From Umezawaea beigongshangensis (lineage in GTDB: Bacteria > Actinomycetota > Actinomycetes > Mycobacteriales > Pseudonocardiaceae), in contig NZ_JAEIOJ010000006.1 in NCBI RefSeq assembly GCF_016464305.1, positions 124,001-188,000 on the forward strand: a DNA stretch of 64,000 bases. Reading direction: 5' to 3'. The notes under the pieces were generated by a model that did not search any database, had not been told where the DNA came from, and saw only the letters and a program-made list of their open reading frames with translations. Shown in pieces: positions 18,984 through 28,000 of this stretch (position 1 is its first letter; each line of letters opens with the position of its first letter). The position numbers were made by a program, and so were the translations under genes.

Positions 18984-19020
18984 ACGAGGGGGCACCGCGG
19001 ACAGCGCGGTGCCCCCTCGT
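18984..19020. terminator. Terminator after DUF4333 gene
   Basis: A perfect 16-bp stem (ACGAGGGGGCACCGCG and complement) with a 5-nt loop, 20 nt after the stop codon. Confidence 0.85.
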
Positions 19021-19068
19021 CGCACAACTGACGTGCGCGAACGGCCCTCCGGCGGGCAAGATCGGGGC

Positions 19069-20286
19069 GTGGCCACCGCTGACACCCCCTTCGAGATCCG
19101 CGTGCTGGACGAGTCCCGCTACCGCGAGGCGCACGACCTGTTCCTGTCCACGCTGCACCACCCGCCCGTCGACGCCGAGAAGTGGACGCGCGTCCTGCGG
19201 TCGTTCGAGCCGGGCCGCGTGCTCGGCGCGATCGGCGACGACGAGGTGATCGGCACGGTGAGCTCGTGGGCGTCGCGGCTCGCCGTGCCGGGAGGCACCC
19301 TGCCGATGGCCGCGGTGAGCCGGGTGGGCGTGCGACCCGACCGGACGCGCCGCGGCGTGCTCGGCGCGCTCGTCCGCGAGCAGTTCCGCCTGGCGCGGGA
19401 GGCCGGGGACGTCACCGCGACGCTGCGCGCCACGGAGGGCGTGATCTACGGCCGCTTCGGCTACGGCGTCGCCACGCGCGGTCGCGACCTGAAGGTGGAC
19501 CGCCGTCGCGCGGTCGTGCACGCGGACGCGCCGCTCGGCGGGCGGGTCCGGCTGGTGGCGCGGGACGAGGTGGAGCAGGTGACGCGCGCGGTGCACGAGC
19601 GCCGCGGCCCGGTGCGTCCCGGCGAGATCACCCCCTGGCCCGGGTGGTGGGCGCTCAACGCCGGTGACGCGGCCGTGGCGAAGGAGAACGTCCGCGTCGT
19701 CGTGCACACCGGCGACGACGGCCGGGACGACGGCTTCGTGTTCTACAAGGTCGAGCGGGCACCCCACGGCGACCGCAGCACGTTGCGGGTGCGGTACCTG
19801 TACGCGCCGGACCCCGCCGCGTGGGCCGGGCTGTGGCGCTACCTGCTCAGCGTCGACCTCGTCGACGAGGTCGTGGTCCACCTGGCGCCGCTCGACGAGC
19901 CGCTCCAGTGGCTGCTGACCGACCCGCGTGCCGTGTCGGTGACCGGCTCCGAGGACGAGACGTGGCTGCGGCTGCTCGACGTGCCGGCGGCGCTGGCCGC
20001 GCGGAGCTTCGCGGCGGCGGAGCCGGTGGTGCTGCGGGTGCACGACGCGTTCCTGCCGGAGAACTCCGGCGCCTACCGCGTCACCCCGGACGGGGCCGCG
20101 CGCACCGACGCCCCCGCCGCGCTCACCGTCGCCGCGGACGTGCTGGCGTCGGCGTACCTGGGCGACGTGACGTTCTCCGCCCTGGCGGCGGCCGGACGGG
20201 TCGGCGTCGTGGACCCGGCGGCCCTGCCGCACGCGGACCGGCTGTTCGCCGTGCCCGGCTCGCCCTGGTGCGGGACGTACTTCTAG
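19069..20286 (+). CDS. eis: Eis-family GNAT acetyltransferase
   Basis: A 405-residue protein with an N-terminal GNAT fold (acetyl-CoA segment VSRVGVRPDRTRRGVLGALV), a second GNAT-like half and an SCP2-like C-terminal domain, the Eis layout. Eis enzymes acetylate aminoglycosides and other amines at several positions; the chain ends in Phe (CGTYF), as in Eis where the terminal carboxylate is the catalytic base. Drug resistance is possible but not shown. The GTG at 19069 lies 7 nt after CAAGAT, a weak leaderless -10. Independent of the upstream gene because of the intervening terminator. Confidence 0.88.
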   Translation: MATADTPFEIRVLDESRYREAHDLFLSTLHHPPVDAEKWTRVLRSFEPGRVLGAIGDDEVIGTVSSWASRLAVPGGTLPMAAVSRVGVRPDRTRRGVLGALVREQFRLAREAGDVTATLRATEGVIYGRFGYGVATRGRDLKVDRRRAVVHADAPLGGRVRLVARDEVEQVTRAVHERRGPVRPGEITPWPGWWALNAGDAAVAKENVRVVVHTGDDGRDDGFVFYKVERAPHGDRSTLRVRYLYAPDPAAWAGLWRYLLSVDLVDEVVVHLAPLDEPLQWLLTDPRAVSVTGSEDETWLRLLDVPAALAARSFAAAEPVVLRVHDAFLPENSGAYRVTPDGAARTDAPAALTVAADVLASAYLGDVTFSALAAAGRVGVVDPAALPHADRLFAVPGSPWCGTYF

Positions 20287-20355
20287 ACCGGTGACGCACC
20301 GCGCCCCGGAGAGGCGGTCCCGGCGGGACGCCGGGCCGGGGGACCGGTGATCGGG

Positions 20356-20391
20356 CCCCGGTGCGCGGGAGAGCGCTCCCGCGCACCGGGG
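20356..20391. terminator. Bidirectional terminator between eis and exonuclease
   Basis: A perfect 16-bp stem (CCCCGGTGCGCGGGAG and complement) with a 4-nt loop between two convergent genes. Confidence 0.85.
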
Positions 20392-20396
20392 ACGCG

Positions 20397-21338
20397 TCAG
20401 CGGCGTTCCAGCGCGGACACCAGTCGCGGCACCGAGCTGCCCAGGCCCCAGCGCCGGGTCAGCTCCGCGAGCCGGTCGGGGTCGGCGGGTCTCGCGGGCA
20501 CGGCGTCCGGCCGGTCGAGCACCACGGGCGCGTCCACGGCCACCCGCACGACCGCCGGGGCCACCGCCAGGTAGTCGGCCCCGGCGATCAGGGCGTTGCG
20601 CGCCCTGGTGGTCAGCTTCCGGTCCATGCCGTCGTGCACCGCCGCCAGCAGCGCGCCCAGCGAACCGAACTCGCTGATCAGCTTCGCCGCGGTCTTCTCG
20701 CCGATCCCGGCCACGCCGGGCAGGCCGTCGGACGGGTCGCCGCGCAGCACCGCCATGTCCGCGTACGCCGACCCCGCGTTCGCCACGGGCAGCGCGTACT
20801 TCTCCGCCAGCTCCGCGGGACCCAGCACCTCGGCCTTGTTCCAGCCGCGGCCGACGTAGATCACCCGGACGGTCGAGGGCTCGTCGCGCACGACCTGGAA
20901 CATGTCGCGGTCGCCGGTGACGACCTCCACCGGGTCGCGGGTCTCGCGCGCCGCGAGCGCGCCGATCACGTCGTCGGCCTCGTAGCCCGACGCCTCGGCG
21001 GTCGCGATGCCCACCGCGTCGAGCACGTCGAGGATGATCGGCACCTGCGGGGTCAGCGTGTCCGGCACCTGCTCCGAGCCGTCGCCCGCGTCCTGCGCGA
21101 CGCGCTGCGCCTTGTAGGACGGCAGCGCCGCCACCCGGAACTCCGGCCGCCAGTCCGCGTCGAGGCACGCCACGAGCCGCCCCGCGCGCCGCTCGGTGAT
21201 CACCCGCGCGACGGTGTCGACGAAACCGCGCACGGCGTTGACCGGTGTGCCGTCGGGCGCGGTCATCGACTCCGGCAGCGCGTAGAAGGAGCGGAAGTAG
21301 AGGCTGGCGGAGTCCAGCAGGACCAGGGGAGCGCTCAC
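20397..21338 (-). CDS. 5'-3' exonuclease (PolI N-terminal-like)
   Basis: A 313-residue stand-alone flap/5' nuclease. It contains [39 protein letters not shown] and the helix-hairpin-helix [17 protein letters not shown], which together give the metal-binding acidic residues and DNA grip of the family. Such enzymes trim RNA primers or flaps in replication and repair. The GTG at 21338 follows CAGTCT with a 7-nt gap on the minus strand. It diverges from pepE, as Rv2090 does from its neighbour in M. tuberculosis. Confidence 0.93.
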   Translation of the reverse strand: MSAPLVLLDSASLYFRSFYALPESMTAPDGTPVNAVRGFVDTVARVITERRAGRLVACLDADWRPEFRVAALPSYKAQRVAQDAGDGSEQVPDTLTPQVPIILDVLDAVGIATAEASGYEADDVIGALAARETRDPVEVVTGDRDMFQVVRDEPSTVRVIYVGRGWNKAEVLGPAELAEKYALPVANAGSAYADMAVLRGDPSDGLPGVAGIGEKTAAKLISEFGSLGALLAAVHDGMDRKLTTRARNALIAGADYLAVAPAVVRVAVDAPVVLDRPDAVPARPADPDRLAELTRRWGLGSSVPRLVSALERR

Positions 21339-21396
21339 GGCGCACAGACTGCCAGAACGCGGCCGTCGTCGTCCCCGTGACGGCGGACGGAGGTAC

Positions 21397-21402
21397 TAGG
21401 CT
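21397..21402 (+). promoter_or_regulatory. -10 element of M24 peptidase (leaderless)
   Basis: TAGGCT ends 7 nt before the ATG at 21410, no ribosome-binding site present. Confidence 0.7.
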
Positions 21403-21409
21403 CGTCCGC

Positions 21410-22543
21410 ATGGCGACGACGACCACCGGTTCCCCCGACGCGACAGCCCTGCGCGCGCGGCTGGCCCGCGCGGCGTCCGCCGCCGCGGCGGCCGGTGTCG
21501 ACGCGCTGCTCGTCACGCCCGGCTCGGACCTGCGCTACCTGATGGGCGTGGGAGGGTCCTCGTTCGAGCGGCTCACCTGCCTGGTGCTGCCGGCCGACGG
21601 CACTGCGGTGCTGGTGGTGCCGAAGCTGGAGCACCCCGGTTACGCGTCCGTCCCCTTCGAGGAGCTGGGCGTCGAGGTCGTCACGTGGGTCGACGGCGAG
21701 GACCCCCACCGCCTGGTGACCGGAGCGCTGCCGGCGCGGGACCGCGTCGCGGTCTCCGACACGACCCCCGCGCTGCACGCCCTCGCGCTGCGCGACGCGA
21801 TCGGCGGTGAGCAGGTGCTCGCCGGGCCGGTGCTGCGCGAGCTGCGGATGCGCAAGGACGCCACCGAGATCGCGGCGCTGCGCCGGGCGGGCGCGGCGAT
21901 CGACCGGGTGCACGCGCGCGTGGGCGAGTGGCTGCGCCCCGGCCGCACCGAGGCCGAGGTCGGCGCGGACATCGCCGCCGCGATCGTCGCGGAGGGCCAC
22001 GCCGTCGCCGAGTTCGTCATCGTCGGCTCCGGCCCCAACGGCGCGAGCCCCCACCACGGCCTGTCCGACCGGGTGATCGAAGCCGGTGACGTGGTGGTCG
22101 TCGACATCGGCGGCCCCGTCGCGGAGGGCTACAACTCCGACTCCACCCGCACGTACTCGGTGGGGGAGCCCGCGCACGCCGAGGTGGCCGCCACCTACGC
22201 CGTGCTCCAGGCCGCGCAGGCCGCCGCCGTGGCCGCCGTGCGCCCCGGTGTGCCGGCCGAGGCCGTCGACGCCGCCGCGCGCCGGGTGATCGACGAGGCC
22301 GGGTTCGGCGAGTTCTTCGTGCACCGCACCGGTCACGGCATCGGGCTCGACGTGCACGAGGAGCCCTACGTCGTGGGCGGCAACGCGCTGCCGCTGGAGG
22401 AGGGCATGGCGTTCAGCGTCGAGCCCGGCATCTACCTGCCGGGGCGCTGGGGCGCGCGCATCGAGGACATCGTCGTCGTGACCGCGGACGGCGTGGAACC
22501 GCTCAACAACCGTCCGCACGAGCTGGTGGTGTTGCCCGCGTGA
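21410..22543 (+). CDS. pepE: M24 family Xaa-Pro dipeptidase
   Basis: A 377-residue creatinase/prolidase-fold peptidase. The two-metal site is complete: Asp in VVDIGG, Asp in NSDSTRTY, His in HRTGHGIG, Glu in VEPGIY and Glu in ARIEDIV. The first 130 residues form the creatinase N-terminal domain. It would cleave Xaa-Pro dipeptides in the cytoplasm. The location next to the exonuclease matches PepE (Rv2089c). The stop overlaps the GTG of the Lrp regulator, suggesting co-transcription. Confidence 0.93.
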   Translation: MATTTTGSPDATALRARLARAASAAAAAGVDALLVTPGSDLRYLMGVGGSSFERLTCLVLPADGTAVLVVPKLEHPGYASVPFEELGVEVVTWVDGEDPHRLVTGALPARDRVAVSDTTPALHALALRDAIGGEQVLAGPVLRELRMRKDATEIAALRRAGAAIDRVHARVGEWLRPGRTEAEVGADIAAAIVAEGHAVAEFVIVGSGPNGASPHHGLSDRVIEAGDVVVVDIGGPVAEGYNSDSTRTYSVGEPAHAEVAATYAVLQAAQAAAVAAVRPGVPAEAVDAAARRVIDEAGFGEFFVHRTGHGIGLDVHEEPYVVGGNALPLEEGMAFSVEPGIYLPGRWGARIEDIVVVTADGVEPLNNRPHELVVLPA

Positions 22544-22989
22544 GCACCCTGGAACCGATCGACAGGTCCATCCTGCGCGAACTGGCGGCCGACGGCCGGT
22601 GCAGCTTCACCGATCTCGCCGAGCGGGTCGGGCTGAGCGTCTCCGCGGTGCACCAGCGGGTGCGCCGGCTGGAGCAGCGCGGCGTGCTGCGCGGCTACGC
22701 GGCCCGGCTCGACGGCGACGAGATCGGGTTGCCGCTGACGGCGTTCATCTCCCTCACCCCGATCGACCCGGCCGCGCCCGACGACTACCCCAGGCGCCTG
22801 GAGCACCTGCCGCAGATCGAGGCGTGCTACTCCGTCGCGGGAGACGCCTCCTACCTGCTGCGCGTGCGCGTCGCCTCGCCGTCGGGTCTGGAGGACCTGC
22901 TGCGGCAGGTCCGCGAGGTCGCCAACGTGTCCACCCGGACCACCGTCGTGCTCTCCACGCCCTACGAGGACCGTCCGCCCGCGGTCTGA
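22540..22989 (+). CDS. Lrp/AsnC family regulator
   Basis: A 149-residue feast-famine regulator. The N-terminal helix-turn-helix spans about 5-60 (ILRELAADGRCSFTDLAERVGLSVSAVHQRVRRLE in outline) and the C-terminal RAM effector domain has the YSVAGDASYLLRVR segment that binds amino acids in relatives. The GTG overlaps the pepE stop, so the regulator and dipeptidase are probably co-expressed and may respond to amino acid supply. Confidence 0.93.
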   Translation: MSTLEPIDRSILRELAADGRCSFTDLAERVGLSVSAVHQRVRRLEQRGVLRGYAARLDGDEIGLPLTAFISLTPIDPAAPDDYPRRLEHLPQIEACYSVAGDASYLLRVRVASPSGLEDLLRQVREVANVSTRTTVVLSTPYEDRPPAV

Positions 22990-23006
22990 ACGCACCGGTT
23001 TCCCGG

Positions 23007-23012
23007 TAGCGT
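23007..23012 (+). promoter_or_regulatory. -10 element of GNAT gene (leaderless)
   Basis: TAGCGT ends 7 nt before the in-frame GTG at 23020 and helps choose that start over the GTG at 23011. Confidence 0.6.
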
Positions 23013-23019
23013 GCGACGG

Positions 23020-23592
23020 GTGCAGCGACCCGCGTCGAACACACCCGGTCCCCGCTACCCCGTGCAGACCGAACGGCTGCTGCTGCGGCCGTTCGTCCCG
23101 GACGACCTGGATTCCGTGCACGCCTGGCAGTCCAGGCCGGACGTGGTCCGCTACCTCTACGGCGAGGTGCGCTCCCGCGACGAGGTGACCGAGTTCCTGC
23201 GCCTGCGCGCCCGCACGACGTGGCCGCGCGTCGAGGGCGACGTGCTGGGACTGGCGGTGGTGCGCCGCGACAGCGGGGAGGTGATCGGCGACGTGAACCT
23301 GGGCTGGCTCTCGGCGCGGCACCGCCAGGGCGAGATCGGCTTCGTGTTCAACCCCGAGCACCACGGCAACGGCTTCGCCACCGAGGCGGCGACAGCCGTG
23401 CTGCGCCTGGGTTTCCGCGTGCTGGGCCTGCACCGCGTGATCGGCCGCTGCGACGCCCGCAACACCGCGTCGGCCGCGGTGATGGAGCGGCTGGGGATGC
23501 GTCGCGAGGCGCACTTCAGGCACGACGAGGTCTTCAAGGGCGAGTGGGGCGATCAGTACGTCTACGCCGTGCTCGACGACGAGTTCCCCTGA
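23020..23592 (+). CDS. GNAT N-acetyltransferase, RimJ/RimL type
   Basis: A 190-residue protein: TERLLLRPFVPDDL opens the RimJ/RimL fold, the acetyl-CoA loop region is EIGFVFNPEHHGNGFATEA, and GRCDARNTASAAVMERLGMR is the conserved C-terminal block. It probably acetylates a protein N-terminus or small amine; substrate unknown. Start GTG 23020 is preferred to GTG 23011 because a TAGCGT hexamer is 7 nt upstream. Confidence 0.88.
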   Translation: MQRPASNTPGPRYPVQTERLLLRPFVPDDLDSVHAWQSRPDVVRYLYGEVRSRDEVTEFLRLRARTTWPRVEGDVLGLAVVRRDSGEVIGDVNLGWLSARHRQGEIGFVFNPEHHGNGFATEAATAVLRLGFRVLGLHRVIGRCDARNTASAAVMERLGMRREAHFRHDEVFKGEWGDQYVYAVLDDEFP

Positions 23593-23650
23593 GCGCTTCG
23601 GTCACCGGAAGACGCGCCGGGCGGTCATGGCGACCGCCCGGCGGCGGCTC

Positions 23651-23656
23651 TACCGT
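23651..23656 (+). promoter_or_regulatory. -10 element of split-barrel gene (leaderless)
   Basis: TACCGT ends 7 nt before the GTG at 23664. Confidence 0.6.
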
Positions 23657-23663
23657 CTCGGGG

Positions 23664-24122
23664 GTGTCACGCCGAGAGCAGATCAGGATGAACCGGGACG
23701 AGGTGCGCGCCCTCCTGGACGAGGAGCGCGTGATCACCGTCGCCACCGTCAACCCCGACGGCCGGGTCCACCTCGTGCCGCTGTGGTTCGTGCGCCGCGG
23801 CGACGTGGTCGACGGCTGGACCTACGGCCGGTCGCAGAAGGTCGCGAACCTGCGCCGCTCGCCGCTGGCGACGCTCCAGGTCGAGGCGGGCGACAGCTAC
23901 GAGACGCTGCGCGGAGCGACCCTGGAGTGCGACGTCGAGATCGTCGAGGACCTCGACGAGGTGGTGCAGATCGGCACCGCCGTCGCCACCCGCTACAGCG
24001 GTGCCGAGGGCCCGGAGCTGACGGCGTTCGTGCGCGCGCAGGCGGTGAAGCGGGTGGGGCTGCGGTTCGCGCCGACGAGGACGACCACGTGGGACCACCG
24101 CAAGCTGGGCGGCGCCTACTGA
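23664..24122 (+). CDS. Flavin split-barrel (PPOX class) oxidoreductase
   Basis: A 152-residue protein of the pyridoxamine-phosphate-oxidase-like split barrel. ERVITVATVNPDGRVHLVPLWF, WTYGRSQKVANLRRSP and LEVEAG-like strands match the F420- or FMN-dependent PPOX families of actinobacteria. It would reduce or bind a flavin/deazaflavin cofactor; the substrate cannot be told. The start is set by the leaderless promoter and the SRREQIRMNRDEV lead. Confidence 0.85.
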   Translation: MSRREQIRMNRDEVRALLDEERVITVATVNPDGRVHLVPLWFVRRGDVVDGWTYGRSQKVANLRRSPLATLQVEAGDSYETLRGATLECDVEIVEDLDEVVQIGTAVATRYSGAEGPELTAFVRAQAVKRVGLRFAPTRTTTWDHRKLGGAY

Positions 24123-24299
24123 GGTTCGGCCACCGGCGGCGCGGCGGTCCGCGAGGTGTTCCGGGTGCCGGCGGCGGGGCTGATTGGTCCTGTGTGGACG
24201 GACCGTCGCGGTGGGACGCCGTCGTGGACCGCTGGACGCCCGCCGCGTCCGCCACGTGGTCCGGGACCGTCCGGCCTGCGTCCGCCCGGCACCGCCGGA

Positions 24300-25166
24300 T
24301 CAGGCCACGGCGGTGAGGGCCGCGTACTCGGCGTCGTCCAGCACGATCTCGGCGGCGGCCACGTTGATCTCCAGGTGGGCCGTGGAGGACGTGCCGGGGA
24401 TCGGCAGCAGACAGGGCGAGCGCATGAGCAGCCACGCCAGCGCGAGCTGCGACGGCGTGGAACCGTGGTCCTTCGCCACGGCGTCGAGCGGCCCGCCCTC
24501 CTTCGCCAGCGCGCCGGTCGCGAGCGGGAACCACGGGATGAAGCCGATCCCGTTGACCTCCGCGTGCTCCAGCAGCGGTTCGGCGTCCCGCGCGGTGAGG
24601 TTGTAGAGGTTCTGCACGGTGACGATCTCGGCGAACTCGCCCGCCGCGCGCACGTCGTCCACGCTCACCTCGGACAGCCCGACGTGGCGGATCTTGCCCT
24701 CGTCGCGCAGGGCGGCCAGCTCGCCGATCTGGTCCGCCAGAGGCACGCTCGGATCGATGCGGTGCAGCTGGAGCAGGTCGATGCGCTCCAGGCCGAGGTG
24801 GCGCAGGTTCAGCTCGACCTGCTGGCGCAGGTACTCGGGGCGGCCGAGGGGCGTCCAGAGGTCCGGCCCCTGCCGGGTGAACCCGACCTTCGTGGCGATC
24901 ACCAGGTCGTCGGGGTAGGGGTGCAGCGCCCGGCGGATCAGCGCGTCGGCCACGAACGGGCCGTACGAGTCGGCGGTGTCGATCAGGTTCACGCCCAGCT
25001 CGACGGCACGGCGCAGCACGCGCACCGCCTCGTCCGGGTCCCGCGGATCGCCCCACACGCCGGGACCGGCCAGCTGCATCGCGCCGTAGCCGAGCCGGTT
25101 GACGGGCAGGTCACCGCCGATGGTGAACGTGCCAGCGGCGTCGGCGGGCCTGGTCGACGTGGTCAT
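24300..25166 (-). CDS. Aldo/keto reductase
   Basis: A 288-residue AKR barrel. The catalytic set is Asp and Tyr in DTADSYGPF, Lys in ATKVGF and His in LLQLHRID. C-terminal residues LPIPGTSSTAHLEIN form the NADPH site. The ATG at 25166 is chosen because GAGGAG lies just upstream; an earlier in-frame start at 25199 is unsupported. It reduces carbonyl compounds in the cytosol; the substrate is unknown. Isolated, with no operon partners. Confidence 0.92.
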   Translation of the reverse strand: MTTSTRPADAAGTFTIGGDLPVNRLGYGAMQLAGPGVWGDPRDPDEAVRVLRRAVELGVNLIDTADSYGPFVADALIRRALHPYPDDLVIATKVGFTRQGPDLWTPLGRPEYLRQQVELNLRHLGLERIDLLQLHRIDPSVPLADQIGELAALRDEGKIRHVGLSEVSVDDVRAAGEFAEIVTVQNLYNLTARDAEPLLEHAEVNGIGFIPWFPLATGALAKEGGPLDAVAKDHGSTPSQLALAWLLMRSPCLLPIPGTSSTAHLEINVAAAEIVLDDAEYAALTAVA

Positions 25167-25560
25167 CACAACACTCCTCGGGTGGACTGCGGCGTGCACC
25201 TCACGGTGTCAGTGCGGGGGAGGCCCGGCAGCGCGTGGACGGGTGAAGCGCTGAACCGGGGTGTCGATCACGTGTTCGGGAGCGTCTTCCGCACGGCGTG
25301 CCGGGGGCAGGGTCGGGACCGCGCTGCTCCCGGCCCTGACGGCCACCACCTCGCCGGACGCGCCCGCCCCTGCGGTCCCGGTGGTGTCCGGAACCCGTCC
25401 GGAGCGCCCGCCGAACGGCCCCTCCGCTCCCGGCTCCGCGGCGGGGACGACGTCGAACGCGTCCGGCGATCTCCGAGAAGCTCGCCCGCGTCCGCTGTCC
25501 GACCGACGAGCGTGCCCGCGCCCGCCCCCGGCGTCGTGGCCGTCCCGCCGGAACCGGCCG
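25167..25560. other. Gene-poor stretch between AKR and SGNH hydrolase
   Basis: Apart from the AKR ribosome site and promoter zone, no gene, strong hairpin or repeat could be supported in these 394 bases. Composition is that of the surrounding genome. Confidence 0.4.
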
Positions 25561-26616
25561 TCAGTCGGCCGTGGCCTCCGGCTCGGCGCGCAGGCCGTCC
25601 CCGGAGGCCACGCAGCGCGCCGCGCGGTCGGCGGTGCCGAGGAACTGGCTCAGGCACTGCGCGAAGGCCGCGTGCCCGCGTTCGTTGGGGTGGAACGACT
25701 CCTGGAGCACGTGCGAGGCGCGCGACTCGTCGCGCAGGCCGTTCCAGTCGACCTGGAGGCGGGTGAACCACTCCCGGCTCGCGTCGTCCCCTCCCGTGCA
25801 GGCCTCGTGCCCGGCACCGGCTCCCGACAGGTCGAGGAACCGCGCGTCCACCGTGTTCGCCGCCTCGCGCAGCCCGTCGGCCAGCTCGCGGACCGCCGTG
25901 TCGCGCACCCACGTGGCGTCACCGCCGCGCACCGGGCACCCGGCGAGGTTCTGCAGGTTCCTCGGCACGTCCGGTGCGACGGGGGAGGCGTAGGACTGGA
26001 CGACGAGGTCGTAGGAGCTGGGGAGGTACCCCGCGTCGCGCATGACGGTCCGCACGTCGGCGAGCGCGGTGACGACCTTCGGCACCATGTCCCTCACCCG
26101 CTGCGGCCACTGCGAGTCCAGGGTGTCGCGGCAGTCGGCCCTGCGTTCGAGCCACGCCTGCACGCAGCGCCCGAGCACCTCGGAGAACCGGGGGTCGTCG
26201 TTGGCGCCCACCGCGATCACCACGGCGACCACGCGGTGTGTGCGCGCGACCTCGGCCAGCCGCGCCGCCTGGGACCGCTCGGTGTTCTGGAGCTGGTCGG
26301 TCAGGCTCACGGCGGTGGAACTGGCGCTGGAGCACGCGAGGTTGACGGTCCGCTGCACGCCCGGCACGACCGTCGCGTTGATCTCCGCGCGCGCCGAGCG
26401 GTGGCACCAGTTCCCGTTCTCGCCGTCGGTGCCGGGCTCGTACTCGCCCGCGCCCTCGCCGGACATGGTGCTGTCGCCCATGGCCACCACGGCCGTGGGC
26501 GCGTCGAGGCCCGGCCCCCGCCTCTGCGGGACCGGGTGATCGCTCGCGACCACCACCAGCGTCAGCAGGGGGACGACGAGCAGCAGTGCCAGCGATCGAC
26601 GGACCAGGGAGGACAT
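25561..26616 (-). CDS. Exported SGNH/GDSL-type hydrolase
   Basis: A 351-residue protein with an N-terminal signal or anchor (RRSLALLLVVPLLTLVVVA, about 6-24). Block I is AMGDSTMSGEG with nucleophile Ser49, block III is VGANDDPRF and the catalytic His is in SFHPNERGHAAF. Several cysteines (WCHRS, LACSS, GRCVQ, DCRD, GCPV, EACTG, QCLS, RCVA) suggest disulfide stabilisation outside the cell. It probably hydrolyses an ester on the surface. TAAACT lies 8 nt before the ATG on the minus strand, indicating a leaderless message separate from the ABC operon. Confidence 0.88.
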   Translation of the reverse strand: MSSLVRRSLALLLVVPLLTLVVVASDHPVPQRRGPGLDAPTAVVAMGDSTMSGEGAGEYEPGTDGENGNWCHRSARAEINATVVPGVQRTVNLACSSASSTAVSLTDQLQNTERSQAARLAEVARTHRVVAVVIAVGANDDPRFSEVLGRCVQAWLERRADCRDTLDSQWPQRVRDMVPKVVTALADVRTVMRDAGYLPSSYDLVVQSYASPVAPDVPRNLQNLAGCPVRGGDATWVRDTAVRELADGLREAANTVDARFLDLSGAGAGHEACTGGDDASREWFTRLQVDWNGLRDESRASHVLQESFHPNERGHAAFAQCLSQFLGTADRAARCVASGDGLRAEPEATAD

Positions 26617-26624
26617 CGGGCCCG

Positions 26625-26630
26625 AGTTTA
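26625..26630 (-). promoter_or_regulatory. -10 element of SGNH gene (leaderless)
   Basis: TAAACT on the minus strand, 8 nt before the ATG. Confidence 0.55.
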
Positions 26631-26666
26631 CCGGCGCGACGGCCGGTGGGAGCGGTGAGCGGCCCG

Positions 26667-27335
26667 TCAGGAGCGGGGTACCGCGTCCCGGTGCTCGATC
26701 ACCCCGTCGGTCAGCACGAGGGTGCGGTCGGCGGCCCGGTGCACGTCGTCGTGGTGCGTGGCGACCAGCACGGCGGACCCGGTGTCGGCGGCCCGCCGCA
26801 GCAGGCCCACGGCTGCCGGGGCGCTGCGCTGGTCCAGGTGCGCCGTCGGCTCGTCGGCCAGCAGGACCACCGGTTCCACGACCACCGCGCGGGCGAGCGC
26901 GGCGCGCTGCTGCTGCCCGAACGACACCTCGGCCGGGTAGCGGTCGGCCAGGTGGTCGATGCCCAGCTCGGCCAGCAGGTCGTCCACGACCGTCCCCAGC
27001 TTCCGCCGCCGTCCGGGGCCCAGCCGCAGCGGCAGCGCCACGTTCTCCGCGAGCGTCAGCTCGCCGGACAGCCCCATCGCCTGCGGCAGCACCGCGCACG
27101 TCCGCCACGACGGCGGCCCGGCCAGCGGGGCTCCGGCCAGCCGGACCTCGCCGGAGTCCGGCCGCTCGAACCCGCACAGCACGGCCACGAGCGCGCTCTT
27201 GCCCGACCCGGACGGCCCGGCCAGCGTCACGAGCTCCCCGGCCTCCACCGACAGCGACACCCCGCGCAGCACGGCCACCGGCCCGCTGGCGTGGGAGAAG
27301 GAGCGGCGGACGTCGACCGCCTCCAGGGCGCTCAC
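26667..27335 (-). CDS. ABC transporter ATPase with altered signature
   Basis: A 222-residue ABC ATPase of the LolD/MacB type: Walker A GPSGSGKS (40-47), Q-loop LPQ, Walker B LLADEPTAHLD and switch His in THHD. The signature is VSFGQQQR (137-144) where LSGGQQQR is expected, so the first Gly is Phe. Its start overlaps the stop of the second ATPase (GTGA), and it is the last gene of a three-gene operon. The two ATPases may form an unequal pair energising the large permease. Confidence 0.9.
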   Translation of the reverse strand: MSALEAVDVRRSFSHASGPVAVLRGVSLSVEAGELVTLAGPSGSGKSALVAVLCGFERPDSGEVRLAGAPLAGPPSWRTCAVLPQAMGLSGELTLAENVALPLRLGPGRRRKLGTVVDDLLAELGIDHLADRYPAEVSFGQQQRAALARAVVVEPVVLLADEPTAHLDQRSAPAAVGLLRRAADTGSAVLVATHHDDVHRAADRTLVLTDGVIEHRDAVPRS

Positions 27336-28000
27336 GCGATCACCGTGCCGTCGCGCAGGGAGAGGACCGTCGTCCCGAGGCCGACCAGTCGCGGGTCGTG
27401 GGACGCGACCACCACCGGGACGCCGCGCCCGGCCAGGTCGCTCACCGTCTCCAGCACCAGGTCGGCCGAGCGCGCGTCGAGCTGCGAGGTCGGCTCGTCC
27501 GCCAGCACCACCGACGCTCCGCGCGCCAGCGCGCACGCGAACGCCAGGCGCTGCTGCTGCCCGCCCGACAGCGCCGGAGTCCTCCACCGGACGACGTCCG
27601 GCAGGCCGAACCGCGTCAGCAGCTCCTCGGTCCGGTCCGGCTGCCCGGCCGCCTGCGCCGCCGCCCGCAGGTTCTCGCCCACCGACAGGTGGGAGATCAG
27701 GTTGTCCGACGGGTTCTGGAACACCAGGGCGATCTCCGTGCGCCGCAGCCGCCTGCGCCGGCGCGAGGACAGGCCGGCCGTCTCCCGCCCGTGCAGGACG
27801 ACGCTGCCGCTGGTCGGCCGCTCCACCAGGCTCAGCACCCGCAACATCGTCGACTTCCCCGACCCGGACGGCCCGGCGAGCACCGTGACGCCGCTCGGCG
27901 GCACGGTCACCGACACCCCGCCGACCGCCGTCACGGTGCCTCCGGGCGTGCGGTACTCCACCCGCACGTCGGTCGCCCTCAGCACCCCGTCCTCAGCCAC
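27332..28000 (-). CDS. ABC transporter ATPase
   Basis: A 222-residue ATPase with canonical motifs: GPSGSGKS (43-50), LSGGQQQRL, VVLADEPTSQLD and SHD in the switch region. Similar in length to its neighbour but with the standard signature. The GTG start overlaps the permease gene by 8 bp. The LolD/MacB family partners FtsX-like permeases. Confidence 0.93.
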   Translation of the reverse strand: MAEDGVLRATDVRVEYRTPGGTVTAVGGVSVTVPPSGVTVLAGPSGSGKSTMLRVLSLVERPTSGSVVLHGRETAGLSSRRRRRLRRTEIALVFQNPSDNLISHLSVGENLRAAAQAAGQPDRTEELLTRFGLPDVVRWRTPALSGGQQQRLAFACALARGASVVLADEPTSQLDARSADLVLETVSDLAGRGVPVVVASHDPRLVGLGTTVLSLRDGTVIA